Shown here: positions 50,518 through 60,599 of the stretch, one piece after another
How the letters are laid out: each line of letters opens with the position of its first letter
How positions within the stretch are numbered: the stretch's first letter is position 1
NCBI RefSeq assembly: GCF_907177275.1
Contig: NZ_CAJSLV010000035.1
Coordinates: forward strand, 124,001-188,000
Reading direction: 5' to 3'
Length of the DNA stretch: 64,000 nt
Origin: Actinacidiphila cocklensis
GTDB taxonomy: Bacteria; Actinomycetota; Actinomycetes; Streptomycetales; Streptomycetaceae
Notes under the pieces: model-generated
The model's input: only the letters and a program-made list of their open reading frames with translations
What the model was told of the DNA's origin: nothing
Databases searched by the model: none
Position numbers and translations under genes: made by a program

Positions 50518-51684
50518 ATGGCCTACTTCGATCACGCCGCCACCACGCCCATGCTCCCGGAGGCGGTCGAGGCGATGACCGCACACCTCACCGTGACGGG
50601 GAACGCGTCCGCCCTGCACGCGGCGGGCCGGCGTGCCCGGCGGACCGTGGAGGAGTCGCGGGAGGCCCTGGCGGCAGCCCTCGGCGCGCGCCCGAGCGAG
50701 ATCGTCTTCACCGGCGGCGGCACGGAGTCGGACAACCTGGCCGTCAAGGGCCTGTTCTGGGCGCGCAGGGCGGCGGACCCGCGCCGGGTCCGCGTCCTGG
50801 CCAGCCCGGTGGAGCACCACGCGGTGCTGGACGCCGTCCACTGGCTGGCCGACCACGAGGGCGCCGTCGTGGAGTGGCTGCCGGTGGACTCCTACGGCAG
50901 GGTGCAGCCCGAGGCGCTGCGCGCGGCCCTGGCGGCGCGGCCCGAGGACGTGGCCCTGGTCACGGTCATGTGGGCGAACAACGAGGTCGGCACGATCCTC
51001 CCGGTGAGCGCCCTCGCAGAGGTATGCGCCGAGTTCGGCGTGCCGATGCATTCCGACGCGGTGCAGGCGTTCGGGCAGACCGGTGTCGACTTCGCCGCCA
51101 GTGGCCTGGACGCGATGACGGTGACCGGGCACAAGGTCGGCGGCCCGTACGGCATCGGCGCGCTGGTGCTGCGCAGGGACGACACCCCGGTGCCGCTGCT
51201 GCACGGCGGCGAGCAGGAGCGCAGCAGGTCCGGCACCCTCGATGTGCCGGCCATCGCGGCCTTCGCCACAGCCGGCGCAATTGCCGCGGAAAGGCGGGAG
51301 CAGTACACCGCGGAGGTCGGTGCGCTGCGTGACGAACTGGTGCGCGGTGTACGGGCCGCGGTGCCCGACGTGATCCTCAACGGCGACCCCTCCCCCGAGG
51401 GCCGCCTCGCGGCGAACGCGCACTTCACCTTCCCCGGCTGCGAGGGCGACGCCCTCCTGCTGCTGCTGGACGCCCAGGGCATCGCCTGCTCGACCGGCTC
51501 GGCATGCACCGCGGGTGTCGCGCAGCCCAGCCACGTCCTGCTGGCCATGGGCCAGCCGGCCACCCACGCCAGGGCCACGCTGCGCTTCTCGCTCGGCCAC
51601 ACCTCGACCGCGGACGAGGTCGCGGAGGTGGTCAGGGCGATCGGACCTGCCGTCACCCGTGCCAGGACCGCGGGCCAGACCTGA
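50518..51684 (+). CDS. Cysteine desulfurase (IscS/NifS family)
   Basis: A 388-aa PLP enzyme that takes sulfur from cysteine as an enzyme persulfide. Seen: [31 protein letters not shown] with the PLP-stacking His, [10 protein letters not shown], the PLP Lys206 in [10 protein letters not shown] and the catalytic Cys330 in [14 protein letters not shown] lies just before ATG 50518. It is 1.7 kb from mnmA, across the thioesterase-like gene, and is probably the sulfur donor for tRNA thiolation; a role in Fe-S assembly is also possible. Confidence 0.94.
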   Translation: MAYFDHAATTPMLPEAVEAMTAHLTVTGNASALHAAGRRARRTVEESREALAAALGARPSEIVFTGGGTESDNLAVKGLFWARRAADPRRVRVLASPVEHHAVLDAVHWLADHEGAVVEWLPVDSYGRVQPEALRAALAARPEDVALVTVMWANNEVGTILPVSALAEVCAEFGVPMHSDAVQAFGQTGVDFAASGLDAMTVTGHKVGGPYGIGALVLRRDDTPVPLLHGGEQERSRSGTLDVPAIAAFATAGAIAAERREQYTAEVGALRDELVRGVRAAVPDVILNGDPSPEGRLAANAHFTFPGCEGDALLLLLDAQGIACSTGSACTAGVAQPSHVLLAMGQPATHARATLRFSLGHTSTADEVAEVVRAIGPAVTRARTAGQT

Positions 51685-51750
51685 CGCCGCGCGCGCAGTC
51701 GCCCGCTGTCCCGGGCAGACGGACGGCGGAGACGACGCTACGGTCGTGGG

Positions 51751-53247
51751 ATGGATGATCGGCTTCGCGCGGTGTGCGACCTGATGATGCCCACCGTCCG
51801 CGAGATGGCCGGGCTGCACGACTACGACGGGCGCGTGCAGGACCTCTCCCCCGACGGAATACGCCGGGCACTGGCCGCGGTCGACAGCGCGAAGCGCGAC
51901 TCCGCACCGCTGGAGGACCCGCACGACGAGGCTCACCTGGCGATCTTCGAGGAGTCGCTGCGAGTGCAGTACGGGGACCTCGAACTGCACAGGCGGGACC
52001 CGTACCCGCATCTGTCCAACCTCGAACTCGCCTGTTACGACCGGGAGTACGCGCCCCGCAAGGTACGTGCCGCCGCGCGCCGCAAACATCTGGAGCAGTG
52101 GCCCGACGCGGTGGACGCGGCGCTGGCCTCACTCGATCGGGTGAGCGCGCCCGTGGCGACCGCGCTGCTCGGGTCCGCGCACGGGCTGGCAGCCGACGTC
52201 GACGCGGACCAGGGCGACGTGGAGGCCGCGGCAATTGCCGCGCACGGCCGGCTGATCGCCCATCTGGAGCACGCCGCCCTGAACGGCGACCCCGACCCGC
52301 GGCTCGGCGGCCCTGCCCTTGCCGCCCTGATGGGCTCGCAGGAGGGCATGGAGGTGGACCTGGCGGCGCTCTCCGACGCCGCGGACCGGGAGCGGGTCAG
52401 GCTGGGCGAGCTGCTGACCGACGCGTGCCGGGTGCTCGACCGGGAGCGGTCGGTCGACGAGCTGATCCCGGAGCTGCTGGCCGACCATCCGGGCGCCGAC
52501 GGCGTCATCCCGGCCGCCGCGCGGCTCACCGAGGAGGTCATCGCCTTCACCCGGGAGCGCCGCCTGGCGCCGTATCTGGACGGCGAGTGCCTGGTGGGAC
52601 CCGCACCTCAGTCCCGCCGCTGGGCGATGGCGATGATGACCTGGGCGGGGCCGGGAGAGCCCGAGTCGCCGTCCTGGTACCACGTGACACCGCCCGAGCC
52701 CGACTGGCCGGCCCAGGAGCGGGAGGAGTGGCTGACGGTCTTCAGCCGGACGAGCCTGCCCTCGATCACCGTGCACGAGGTCGCGCCGGGCCACTTCGCC
52801 CACGGGCGGGCGCTGCGGCACGCGAAGAGCCCGGTCCGGAAGATCCTGCACAGCCTGGCGTTCTGCGAGGGCTGGGCACATTACGTGGAGGAGGTCTGCC
52901 TCGACGAGGGCTTCCGCGCCCGCGACCCGCGGTTCGCCATCGGCGTCGCCTTGGAGGCGCTGGTCCGGGTGACCCGGCTGACCTGCGCGATCGGTATGCA
53001 CACCGGGGCAATGGACGTCGCCGAGGCCACGCGGCTCTTCATGCGGTACGCCCATCTCGCCCCCGCGGGTGCGGCCTCGGAGGCCAGGCGCGGCACCTTC
53101 GACGCGGGCTACGGCCGCTACACCTGGGGCAAGCTGGAGATCGCCCGCGCTCGCGCCCGGGCGGAGCGATCCGCGTCCTTCACGCTGCCGGGCTTCCACG
53201 CCGACCTGCTGGCGCTGGGTGCCCCGCCGCTGGGCCTCCTGCCGTAG
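51751..53247 (+). CDS. DUF885 family protein, putative metallopeptidase-like
   Basis: A 498-aa helical protein. The C-terminal half carries the DUF885 hallmark VHEVAPGHFAHG (near residue 345), an HExxxGH metal-type motif, and EGWAHYVEEVCLDEG about 35 residues later, which supplies further acidic ligands. The pattern resembles M3/M32-like gluzincins, and peptidase activity has been suggested for the family but is not established here. It lies 66 bp after the cysteine desulfurase on the same strand and may be cotranscribed. Confidence 0.85.
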   Translation: MDDRLRAVCDLMMPTVREMAGLHDYDGRVQDLSPDGIRRALAAVDSAKRDSAPLEDPHDEAHLAIFEESLRVQYGDLELHRRDPYPHLSNLELACYDREYAPRKVRAAARRKHLEQWPDAVDAALASLDRVSAPVATALLGSAHGLAADVDADQGDVEAAAIAAHGRLIAHLEHAALNGDPDPRLGGPALAALMGSQEGMEVDLAALSDAADRERVRLGELLTDACRVLDRERSVDELIPELLADHPGADGVIPAAARLTEEVIAFTRERRLAPYLDGECLVGPAPQSRRWAMAMMTWAGPGEPESPSWYHVTPPEPDWPAQEREEWLTVFSRTSLPSITVHEVAPGHFAHGRALRHAKSPVRKILHSLAFCEGWAHYVEEVCLDEGFRARDPRFAIGVALEALVRVTRLTCAIGMHTGAMDVAEATRLFMRYAHLAPAGAASEARRGTFDAGYGRYTWGKLEIARARARAERSASFTLPGFHADLLALGAPPLGLLP

Positions 53248-53294
53248 CGGCCGCCAGGAGCCCGCCAAGGGCCGCGTCAGGGCCGCGGGGCGGG

Positions 53295-54068
53295 TCAGTA
53301 GGTGCGCGGCGGCGGACCCCAGGCCGGCGGCCCGGAGAAGGCCTCGCGGTCGAAGAAGGGCTGGGCGTTGGCACGCAGCCACATCGCGACCGAGTCGTAG
53401 GTGTCGGCCATGGCGACCGTGGAGACGGACAGGCCCTCCGGCACTCCGGAGGCGGCCTGCTGCATCATCAGGCGGACCGACTCGACGGCCTGCGGCGAGG
53501 AGTCGTAGACCTCGACGCCGATCGCGAGGTAGGCCTCGCCCACGGCCGGCTGGACCCAGGCCTGGCGCAGGGCGCGGACCGCGGGGGTGCGGTGCGCGGC
53601 CGTGGCGAGCAGGGCGTAGAACTGCGGGATCTGCAGGGAGGGTTCGCCGATCTGCAGCGGTCCCGCGGGCAGCAGGTCGAGGCCGCCGGCGATCCGCCGC
53701 AGGTCGGGCCAGGGGATGCCGACGCCGCCGCCGTTGGCGTGCGGGTTGAGCCAGAGTCCTGAGTGCTCGGGGAAGAGGGTCAGGGCGATGTCCCGCCCCG
53801 AGACGATCTCGTGGTCGCGGTTCCAGCCGCTGGCGGCCAGTTCCCTGGGGGAGGTGCAGCAGGGGGCGTAGCGCTGACCGCCGACGTCCATGGCCGCGTA
53901 CTGCGCGTCGGGCGACCCCGGTGCGCCCTGCCAGAGCAGCATCCAGACCTGGCCGTCGGCCAGCGACGCGAGCAGGTTCTCGTATGCGTCGAACCGGCCG
54001 GGCGCCACCTGGAGCAGCATCTGCTCCACATGGCCGGCCGCCGCGCCGCCTTGCGCGCCCGCGATCAC
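53295..54068 (-). CDS. SseB-family protein 1 (enhanced serine sensitivity)
   Basis: A 257-aa protein of the SseB family. The N-terminal SseB domain spans FDAYENLLASLADGQVWMLL to LTLFPEHSGLWLNPHANGG, followed by a C-terminal domain with AVGEAYLAIGVEVY. GTG 54068 is chosen for AAAGGGGC upstream; 14 codons are open before it. SseB proteins were named for a serine-sensitivity phenotype in E. coli; their biochemistry is unclear. It follows a second SseB gene on the same strand, next to the glycine/serine catabolic genes, which makes the name suggestive but does not prove function. Confidence 0.75.
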   Translation of the reverse strand: MIAGAQGGAAAGHVEQMLLQVAPGRFDAYENLLASLADGQVWMLLWQGAPGSPDAQYAAMDVGGQRYAPCCTSPRELAASGWNRDHEIVSGRDIALTLFPEHSGLWLNPHANGGGVGIPWPDLRRIAGGLDLLPAGPLQIGEPSLQIPQFYALLATAAHRTPAVRALRQAWVQPAVGEAYLAIGVEVYDSSPQAVESVRLMMQQAASGVPEGLSVSTVAMADTYDSVAMWLRANAQPFFDREAFSGPPAWGPPPRTY

Positions 54069-54231
54069 GTCGGACCGCCCCTTTCCCGTCGTTCGGTGTC
54101 CCGCCATCAAACCAGGTCGGCTGTTCCCGGTGGAATGCTGACCGACTCAAGCGGCGCCGGCTAAATGGCACGTATACGCCGGGTATACGCAAGCATCTTG
54201 CTGTGTACCCGAGTTGGCCCGGCGTGCGGTC

Positions 54232-54984
54232 TCAGTCCCGGCTGTAGAAGGGCCGTACGGCTTCCAGCATCCAGTCCCCCACCGGGTCCTGGGCGATGTC
54301 CAGCAGGATCAGGTGGACCGGCCAGGGCAGCGGCACCGCGCCCAGGGCACGGCCGAGCGCGTCCATGGCGAGGGCCTTGTCCTGGTCGCGCCAGCCGTCC
54401 AGTTCCACGCCGACGAAGAGGGCGGGCGGGTCCTCCTCGACGGCGGCCATGGCACGGCGGGCGCTGAGCACCACCGGGGTGACGGCGTACTCGGCTGCGG
54501 CGACGGCCAGGAAGTCCACCGGCTCGTCCTCCGGCGCCGGCTCCCAGAGCCGTACGCGGGCGCCGCTGGGGCTCTGCTCGCCGTAGGCACCGGCCCGGTC
54601 GTTGCTGCGGCACAGCTCGGCGACGGCGGCGGGCGGCAGCGGCACTCCGACGGCGCCGCCGGGGTTGACGGCGATACCGATCAGCGACGGCAGCCCGCGG
54701 GCGAACTCGCGCACCGGCGCGACCGTGCAGGACATGCCGTCGGCGGCCTGCCGGAACTGCTGCTCGGAGCTGAACACCGGCACATAGGGGGCACCGCCCA
54801 GTTCCAGGGTGGGCAGGTCGAGGCCCTCGGGTCCCGGCGGGCCGCCGTTGGGCAGCGGCACCCAGACATGGGAACGACCGAGGACTTCCAGCAGCCGGGG
54901 GGTCGCCGAGGGATTGCCGAGGCTCGCCGCGAGCACTTCCTCCAGCTCGTTCGCCGGCCATATGTACGGTGCCGGATTCTCCAT
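54232..54984 (-). CDS. SseB-family protein 2
   Basis: A 250-aa paralogue of the gene at 53295. Seen: SSEQQFRQAADGMSCTVAPV, LIGIAVNPGGAVGVPLPP and a C-terminal domain with PPALFVGVELDGWRDQD, the same two-domain layout. ATG 54984 has AAGGG 5 nt upstream. It is divergent from gcvT across the glycine riboswitch, with about 400 bp between starts. The pair probably arose by duplication; 163 bp separate them. Confidence 0.78.
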   Translation of the reverse strand: MENPAPYIWPANELEEVLAASLGNPSATPRLLEVLGRSHVWVPLPNGGPPGPEGLDLPTLELGGAPYVPVFSSEQQFRQAADGMSCTVAPVREFARGLPSLIGIAVNPGGAVGVPLPPAAVAELCRSNDRAGAYGEQSPSGARVRLWEPAPEDEPVDFLAVAAAEYAVTPVVLSARRAMAAVEEDPPALFVGVELDGWRDQDKALAMDALGRALGAVPLPWPVHLILLDIAQDPVGDWMLEAVRPFYSRD

Positions 54985-55110
54985 GTCCACCCTTGTCCGC
55001 GCTTGTGCCACTGTCGGCGCCCGTGTCCTGCCCGGAAACAGTAGCGGCTGAGCGCCCGGGACGCCCGGGCATGCAATGATGGCCACACATACGCATACCG
55101 GCCGTTGGAG

Positions 55111-55320
55111 GCCGCGCGGGAGAGTTCCGGGCCCCTCACCAGGGGGTCAGGGCGCCGAAGGAGCAAGTCCTCCCTTGAATCTCTCAGGCACAGATACCGC
55201 GCGGGCGAGGCAGATCTGAAAAGCGGGCGGGCCGTCGTCACCGGTCCCGCCCCACCCAAGGTGCAAACCGCGGCCCGCAGGGGTCACGGTGAACCTCTCA
55301 GGTTCCGATGACAGATGGGG
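55111..55320 (+). promoter_or_regulatory. Tandem glycine riboswitch upstream of gcvT
   Basis: Two glycine aptamers in series. The first (about 55111-55204) has GGGAGAGTTCC, CGCCGAAGGAGCAAG and ATCTCTCAGGCACAGATACC. The second (about 55210-55320) has CAGATCTG, CACCCAAGGTGCAAACC and CCTCTCAGGTTCCGATGACA. These are the conserved cores of the gcvT RNA class. gcvT starts 65 nt later. Glycine binding would turn on the cleavage-system genes. Confidence 0.93.
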
Positions 55321-55384
55321 AGGCCGGGGTCAGTGCCCCGGCCGCAGTACGTGTCCCCGTCCGCCGCCTTTGGGAGCCCTTTCG

Positions 55385-56539
55385 ATGAGCGAACCGTCGA
55401 ACCAGCCGCTGAGCGCACCGCCCGCCGCGTCCCCACGCCGTACCGCCCTGGACGCGGTGCACCGCGCCCTGGGCGCGACCATGACCGACTTCGCCGGCTG
55501 GGACATGCCGCTGCGCTACGGCAGCGAGCGCGACGAGCACCAGGCCGTACGCACCAGGGCCGGGCTCTTCGACCTGTCGCACATGGGCGAGATCACCGTG
55601 ACCGGGCCGCAGGCCGGGCAGGCGCTCGACCACGCCCTGGTCGGCCACCTGTCGGCGCTCGCGGTCGGCAAGGCCCGCTACACGATGGTCTGCGCGCCGG
55701 ACGGCGGCATCCTGGACGACCTGATCGTCTACCGGCTCGCCGAGCAGCGCTATCTGATCGTCGCCAACGCCTCCAACGCGCAGACGGTGCTGGACACGGT
55801 CGCGGTGCGCGCGGCGGAGTTCGACGCGCAGGTGACCGACGACCGGGACGCGTACGCGCTGCTGGCCGTGCAGGGTCCCGCGGCGCCGGGCATCCTCAAG
55901 GCGCTCACGGACGCGGACCTGGACGGGCTGCGCTACTACGCGGGGCTGCCGGGGACCGTCGCGGGCGTGTCCGCGCTGATCGCCAGGACCGGCTACACGG
56001 GCGAGGACGGTTTCGAGCTGTTCGTCGCCCCCGCGGACGCCGAGCCGCTGTGGCAGGCGCTGCTGGCGGCGGGCGCGGACGCCGGGCTGGTGCCGTGCGG
56101 GCTGTCCTGCCGCGACACGCTGCGCCTGGAGGCCGGGATGCCGCTGTACGGACACGAGCTGACCGCGCAGGTCACGCCCTTCGACGCGGGGCTCGGGCGG
56201 GTCGTCAAGTTCGACAAGTCCGGTGACTTCGTCGGCCGCGAGGCGCTGACCGCGGCCGCGGCGAGGGCCGCGGACATCCCGCCGCGCAAGCTGGTCGGGC
56301 TGGTCGCCGAGGGCCGCCGGGTGCCGCGCGCCGGCTACACGGTCACCGACGCGTCCGGCGCGGTGATCGGCGAGGTCACCTCGGGCGCACCCTCGCCGAC
56401 CCTCGGCGTGCCGATCGCCATGGCGTACCTGGACGCCGCCCATGCCGCGCCCGGCACGGAGGGGGTGGCGGTCGACATCCGCGGCAGCCGCGAGCCGTAC
56501 CGTGTCGTGGCACTGCCCTTCTACCAGCGCGAGCGCTGA
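55385..56539 (+). CDS. gcvT: Glycine cleavage system T protein (aminomethyltransferase)
   Basis: A 384-aa protein that moves the methylene group from lipoylated GcvH to tetrahydrofolate and releases ammonia. Seen: [44 protein letters not shown] and the folate-site Asp in [21 protein letters not shown] 55385 has GGGAG 8 nt upstream. It is the first gene after the riboswitch, followed by gcvH (89 bp) and glyA. GcvP and GcvL are not in the window. Confidence 0.97.
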   Translation: MSEPSNQPLSAPPAASPRRTALDAVHRALGATMTDFAGWDMPLRYGSERDEHQAVRTRAGLFDLSHMGEITVTGPQAGQALDHALVGHLSALAVGKARYTMVCAPDGGILDDLIVYRLAEQRYLIVANASNAQTVLDTVAVRAAEFDAQVTDDRDAYALLAVQGPAAPGILKALTDADLDGLRYYAGLPGTVAGVSALIARTGYTGEDGFELFVAPADAEPLWQALLAAGADAGLVPCGLSCRDTLRLEAGMPLYGHELTAQVTPFDAGLGRVVKFDKSGDFVGREALTAAAARAADIPPRKLVGLVAEGRRVPRAGYTVTDASGAVIGEVTSGAPSPTLGVPIAMAYLDAAHAAPGTEGVAVDIRGSREPYRVVALPFYQRER

Positions 56540-56628
56540 ACCTCCGAGGTTTTCCACAGCCGGCAGGTTGTCCACAGGCTGCCGCGCCGACTCCGCCACC
56601 ACCTCTTCGCATCCGGGAGAATTCCGTC

Positions 56629-57009
56629 ATGAGCATCAATCCTGAGCAGCTGCGGTACAGCAAGGAGCACGAGTGGCTCACCGCCCCCGAGGACGGCGCC
56701 TCGACCGTCGGCATCACCTCGCACGCCGCCGACGCGCTCGGTGACGTCGTCTTCGTCCAGCTCCCCGAGGTGGGGTCGACGGTGACCGCGGGCGAGAGCT
56801 GCGGCGAGCTGGAGTCCACCAAGTCCGTCAGCGAGCTGTACGCCCCGGTGTCCGGTGAGGTCACCGAGGTCAACCAGGACGTCGTCGACGACCCGTCGCT
56901 GGTCAACTCCGCGCCTTTCGAAGGCGGCTGGCTGTTCAAGGTGAAGGTCTCCGAGGAGGGCGCGGACCTGCTGACCGCAGCCGAGTACGACGCCTTCACC
57001 GCGGCCTGA
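56629..57009 (+). CDS. gcvH: Glycine cleavage system H protein
   Basis: A 126-aa lipoyl carrier that shuttles the aminomethyl group between GcvP, GcvT and GcvL. The lipoyl-lysine is Lys65 in [21 protein letters not shown] and the C-terminal [13 protein letters not shown] block are typical. GGGAG precedes ATG 56629. Confidence 0.97.
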   Translation: MSINPEQLRYSKEHEWLTAPEDGASTVGITSHAADALGDVVFVQLPEVGSTVTAGESCGELESTKSVSELYAPVSGEVTEVNQDVVDDPSLVNSAPFEGGWLFKVKVSEEGADLLTAAEYDAFTAA

Positions 57010-57045
57010 TCCGACGCCCCCGCCCCGTCACACAGGGAAGATCCC

Positions 57046-58311
57046 ATGTCGCTCCTGAACCAGTCACTGCACGAGTTCGACCCCGAGGTCGCCGCCGAGG
57101 TCGACGCCGAGCTGCACCGCCAGCAGTCCACGCTGGAGATGATCGCCTCGGAGAACTTCGCGCCGGTCGCGGTCCTCGAGGCCCAGGGCTCGGTGCTGAC
57201 CAACAAGTACGCCGAGGGCTACCCGGGCCGCCGCTACTACGGCGGCTGCGAGCACGTCGACGTCATCGAGCAGCTGGCCATCGACCGGATCAAGGCGCTC
57301 TTCGGCGCCGAGGCCGCCAACGTCCAGCCGCACTCGGGTGCGCAGGCGAACGCCGCCGCGATGTTCGCCCTGCTCAAGCCGGGCGACACCATCCTCGGCC
57401 TGGACCTGGCGCACGGCGGCCACCTGACCCACGGCATGAAGATCAACTTCTCCGGCAAGCTGTACAAGGTCGCCGCTTACCACGTCGACGGCGAGACCGG
57501 CCTGGTCGACATGGCCGAGGTCGAGCGGCTGGCCAAGGAGCACCGGCCACAGCTGATCATCGCCGGCTGGTCGGCGTATCCGCGGCAGCTGGACTTCGCA
57601 GCCTTCCGGCGGATCGCCGACGAGGTCGGCGCGTACCTGATGGTCGACATGGCCCACTTCGCCGGGCTGGTCGCGGCCGGGCTGCACCCCTCGCCCGTGC
57701 CGCACGCACATGTGGTCACCACCACGACGCACAAGACGCTCGGCGGCCCCCGCGGCGGCGTCATCCTGTCCACCGCCGACTTGGCCAAGAAGATCAACTC
57801 CGCGGTCTTCCCCGGCCAGCAGGGCGGCCCGCTGGAGCACGTCATCGCCGGCAAGGCTGTCGCCTTCAAGGCCGCGGCCACCGACGAGTTCCGCGACCGG
57901 CAGGCACGTACGCTGGAGGGGGCGAAGATCCTCGCGGAGCGGCTGGGCCGGGAGGATCTGGCCGCCGCGGGCGTGGCGGTGCTGTCCGGCGGCACGGACG
58001 TCCACCTGGTGCTGGTCGACCTGCGGGCCTCCGCGCTCGACGGGCAGCAGGCGGAGGACCGGCTGCACGGCATCGGCATCACCGTGAACCGCAACGCGAT
58101 CCCCAACGACCCGCGGCCGCCGATGGTGACCTCGGGCCTGCGGATCGGCACACCGGCGCTGGCCACCCGGGGCTTCGACGCCGAAGCCTTCCAGGAGGTC
58201 GCCGACATCATCGCGGCGGCGCTGCAGCCGGCCTTCGACGCGGACGCCCTCCGCGCCCGGGTCACCGCACTGGCCGAACGGCACCCGCTGTATCCGACGC
58301 TCGCGTCATGA
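57046..58311 (+). CDS. glyA: Serine hydroxymethyltransferase
   Basis: A 421-aa PLP enzyme that interconverts glycine and serine with methylene-tetrahydrofolate. Seen: [42 protein letters not shown] and the PLP Lys230 in [14 protein letters not shown]. It lies 36 bp after gcvH in the riboswitch operon, so here it probably runs towards serine, using the methylene-folate made by GcvT. A second copy elsewhere for biosynthesis is likely but not visible. Confidence 0.97.
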   Translation: MSLLNQSLHEFDPEVAAEVDAELHRQQSTLEMIASENFAPVAVLEAQGSVLTNKYAEGYPGRRYYGGCEHVDVIEQLAIDRIKALFGAEAANVQPHSGAQANAAAMFALLKPGDTILGLDLAHGGHLTHGMKINFSGKLYKVAAYHVDGETGLVDMAEVERLAKEHRPQLIIAGWSAYPRQLDFAAFRRIADEVGAYLMVDMAHFAGLVAAGLHPSPVPHAHVVTTTTHKTLGGPRGGVILSTADLAKKINSAVFPGQQGGPLEHVIAGKAVAFKAAATDEFRDRQARTLEGAKILAERLGREDLAAAGVAVLSGGTDVHLVLVDLRASALDGQQAEDRLHGIGITVNRNAIPNDPRPPMVTSGLRIGTPALATRGFDAEAFQEVADIIAAALQPAFDADALRARVTALAERHPLYPTLAS

Positions 58312-58314
58312 ACT

Positions 58315-58358
58315 GCTCCGCGGTGTGCGGCACCCCCCCCCGCCGCACACCGCGGAGC
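58315..58358 (+). terminator. Perfect 17-bp hairpin between glyA and sda
   Basis: GCTCCGCGGTGTGCGGC (58315-58331) pairs exactly with 58342-58358 across a loop that contains about nine consecutive C residues. It starts 4 nt after the glyA stop and ends 57 nt before sda. It is either a terminator with separate sda transcription or a partial one that lowers sda expression. The C-run is a possible sequencing weak point. Confidence 0.72.
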
Positions 58359-58415
58359 GCACCAGCACCAACCCGCGGACAACGGCGTCCGCGGTCAACC
58401 GGGAGCACTGAACGC

Positions 58416-59783
58416 ATGGCAATCTCCGTATTCGACCTCTTCTCCGTCGGCATAGGCCCCTCCAGCTCCCACACCGTGGGACCGATGCGGGCGGCCCGGA
58501 TGTTCGCGCAGCGGTTGAAGACCGAGGACCTGCTGACCAGGACGGCGGCGCTCAGGGCCGAGCTGTTCGGTTCGCTCGGCGCGACCGGCCACGGCCACGG
58601 CACCCCCAAGGCGGTGCTGCTCGGCCTGGCCGGCCACTCCCCCCGCACGGTGGACGTCGAGGCGGTGGACGCCGAGGTCGCCGCCGTCCACGCGGACAAG
58701 CGGCTGACGGTGCTCGGCGCGCACGAGGTGGCCTTCGACCCGGCCACCGACCTGGTGCTGCACCGCCGCCGCTCGCTGCCCTACCACGCCAACGGCATGA
58801 CGCTGTCGGCTTTCGACGCCACCGGCGCGGAGCTGCTGGCGAAGACGTACTACAGCGTCGGCGGCGGCTTCGTCGTGGACGAGGACGCGGTCGGCGCGGA
58901 CCGGATCAAGCTGGACGACACGGAGCTGCGCCACCCCTTCCGCACCGGCGACGAGCTGCTGCGGCTGTCCCGGGACACCGGCCTGTCGATCTCCGCGCTG
59001 ATGCTGGAGAACGAGAAGGCATGGCGCTCGGAGGCCGAGATCCGCGCGGGCCTGCTGGAGATCTGGCAGGTGATGCGGGAGTGCGTGCAGCGCGGCATGA
59101 CCCGCGAGGGCATCCTGCCCGGCGGCCTGAAGGTCCGCCGCAGGGCCGCCACCACGGCCCGCCAGCTGCGTGCCGAGGGAGACCCGGCGGCCCGCGCGAT
59201 GGAGTGGATCACCCTCTACGCGATGGCCGTGAACGAGGAGAACGCGGCCGGCGGGCGGGTGGTCACCGCCCCCACCAACGGCGCGGCCGGCATCATCCCC
59301 GCCGTCCTGCACTACTACCGGGAGTTCGTCCCCGGCGCCGACGACGACGGCGTCGTGCGCTTCCTGCTCGCGGCCGGCGCGATCGGCATGCTCTTCAAGG
59401 AGAACGCCTCCATCTCCGGCGCCGAGGTCGGCTGCCAGGGCGAGGTCGGCTCCGCGTGCTCCATGGCCGCCGGCGGCCTCGCCGAGATCCTCGGCGGCAC
59501 CCCGGAACAGGTCGAGAACGCCGCGGAGATCGGCATGGAGCACAACCTCGGCCTGACCTGCGACCCGGTCGGCGGCCTGGTCCAGATCCCCTGCATCGAG
59601 CGCAACGGCATGGCCGCGGTCAAGGCGGTCACCGCCGCCCGCATGGCGATGCGCGGCGACGGCCGCCACCACGTGTCCCTGGACAAGGTCATCAAGACGA
59701 TGAAGGAGACCGGGGCGGACATGAAGGTCAAGTACAAGGAGACCGCCCGCGGCGGCCTCGCGGTCAACGTCATCGAGTGCTGA
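58416..59783 (+). CDS. sda: L-serine ammonia-lyase (single-chain iron-sulfur type)
   Basis: A 455-aa enzyme that deaminates serine to pyruvate. The N-terminal beta domain begins [20 protein letters not shown]; the alpha domain holds the 4Fe-4S cysteines in [12 protein letters not shown] and the [12 protein letters not shown] segment, and [12 protein letters not shown] contacts substrate. GGGAG lies 10 nt before ATG 58416. With gcvT, gcvH and glyA it completes glycine to serine to pyruvate. Confidence 0.96.
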   Translation: MAISVFDLFSVGIGPSSSHTVGPMRAARMFAQRLKTEDLLTRTAALRAELFGSLGATGHGHGTPKAVLLGLAGHSPRTVDVEAVDAEVAAVHADKRLTVLGAHEVAFDPATDLVLHRRRSLPYHANGMTLSAFDATGAELLAKTYYSVGGGFVVDEDAVGADRIKLDDTELRHPFRTGDELLRLSRDTGLSISALMLENEKAWRSEAEIRAGLLEIWQVMRECVQRGMTREGILPGGLKVRRRAATTARQLRAEGDPAARAMEWITLYAMAVNEENAAGGRVVTAPTNGAAGIIPAVLHYYREFVPGADDDGVVRFLLAAGAIGMLFKENASISGAEVGCQGEVGSACSMAAGGLAEILGGTPEQVENAAEIGMEHNLGLTCDPVGGLVQIPCIERNGMAAVKAVTAARMAMRGDGRHHVSLDKVIKTMKETGADMKVKYKETARGGLAVNVIEC

Positions 59784-59814
59784 CCAGATAGCCCCTGACC
59801 TACCGCTTCACCTC

Positions 59815-59884
59815 TTCAGCTCTGTCGGAGCCTTTCGTGCTCGTACGGCGGAAGTCCCTCGGAAGTCCCTCCGACAGAGCTGAA
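59815..59884 (+). terminator. 16-bp inverted repeat with embedded direct repeats after sda
   Basis: TTCAGCTCTGTCGGAG (59815-59830) is exactly complementary to 59869-59884. The 38-nt loop and following bases hold four copies of (G)AAGTCC(CT) at about 59851, 59861, 59884 and 59894. Probable sda terminator, but the extra repeats suggest remnant mobile or duplicated DNA at the edge of the degraded zone. Confidence 0.6.
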
Positions 59885-59898
59885 AGTCCCTGAGAAGT

Positions 59899-60574
59899 CC
59901 ATGGAACGGCGCCTGCCTCCAGGAGTGCCTCATCCAGCAGCAGCACGCCGTACGCCTGCACCAGATCGCCCGCGCCGACGCCCTCCGCGGTGATGCCCCC
60001 GCTACCGCCCAGCACCACGCGGACACCCCTGCCCCGGTGCGGGACGACCTCGCCCGCGGGCGGGGCACCGAACCCCGCCCGGAGACCCCCACCCCGCCGG
60101 AGCCCGTCGGCCCGGCTCCGGCCGAGGTCCAGCCGGTCACAGAGGACGAGCGACTGCTCCTGGCCACGCTCACCGACCAGCCGAAGGGCATGGTCGAGGT
60201 CGTCGGCCGGATGCGGCCGGAGGACTTCGCCGTCCCGTCGCACGGCCAGCCCCACCACTGCCTCGGCGCCCTGCACCACCGCGGCGAACCCCTCGACCGC
60301 ATGACGCTGCTGTGAGAAGCCCAGCGCCGCGGCCTACTCACCGCGGGCACCCTCATCGGCGAGCAGGCCCGCCCGTACGATCCGCGAACTCGCCGCAACC
60401 GATGCGCTGCAGCCAGCCCGGCCAGCTCATGAACCAGGCCCTCGGGGCACTCAGCTTCCTGGACGCCGTCCGGCGGCGCTGGGCCAGCGGTACCCGCCCG
60501 TCGGCACCATCCCCGGCGCCCGACTCCGCTTCCACCTACGCTCTCGGCCCGCTCCGCCAACCTGTACGACCGTG
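59899..60574 (+). pseudogene. Remnant of a DnaB-helicase N-terminal-domain protein
   Basis: One frame reads from about 59899 through HQIARADALRGDA to the DnaB-N-like block DERLLLATLTDQPKGMVEVV and VGRMRPEDFAVPSHGQ, then CLGALHHRGEPLDRMTLL. It stops at TGA 60313-60315 where related proteins, as I recall them, have Trp (TGG); beyond the stop the same frame continues EAQRRGLLTAGTLIGEQ. Further on sense moves to another frame (LMNQALGALSFLDAVRRRW). No start with a ribosome site was found. I read this as a decayed gene of a type often carried by plasmids and integrative elements of Streptomyces. Confidence 0.65.
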
Positions 60575-60599
60575 AGCGACATCACCGCACTGCACGACG

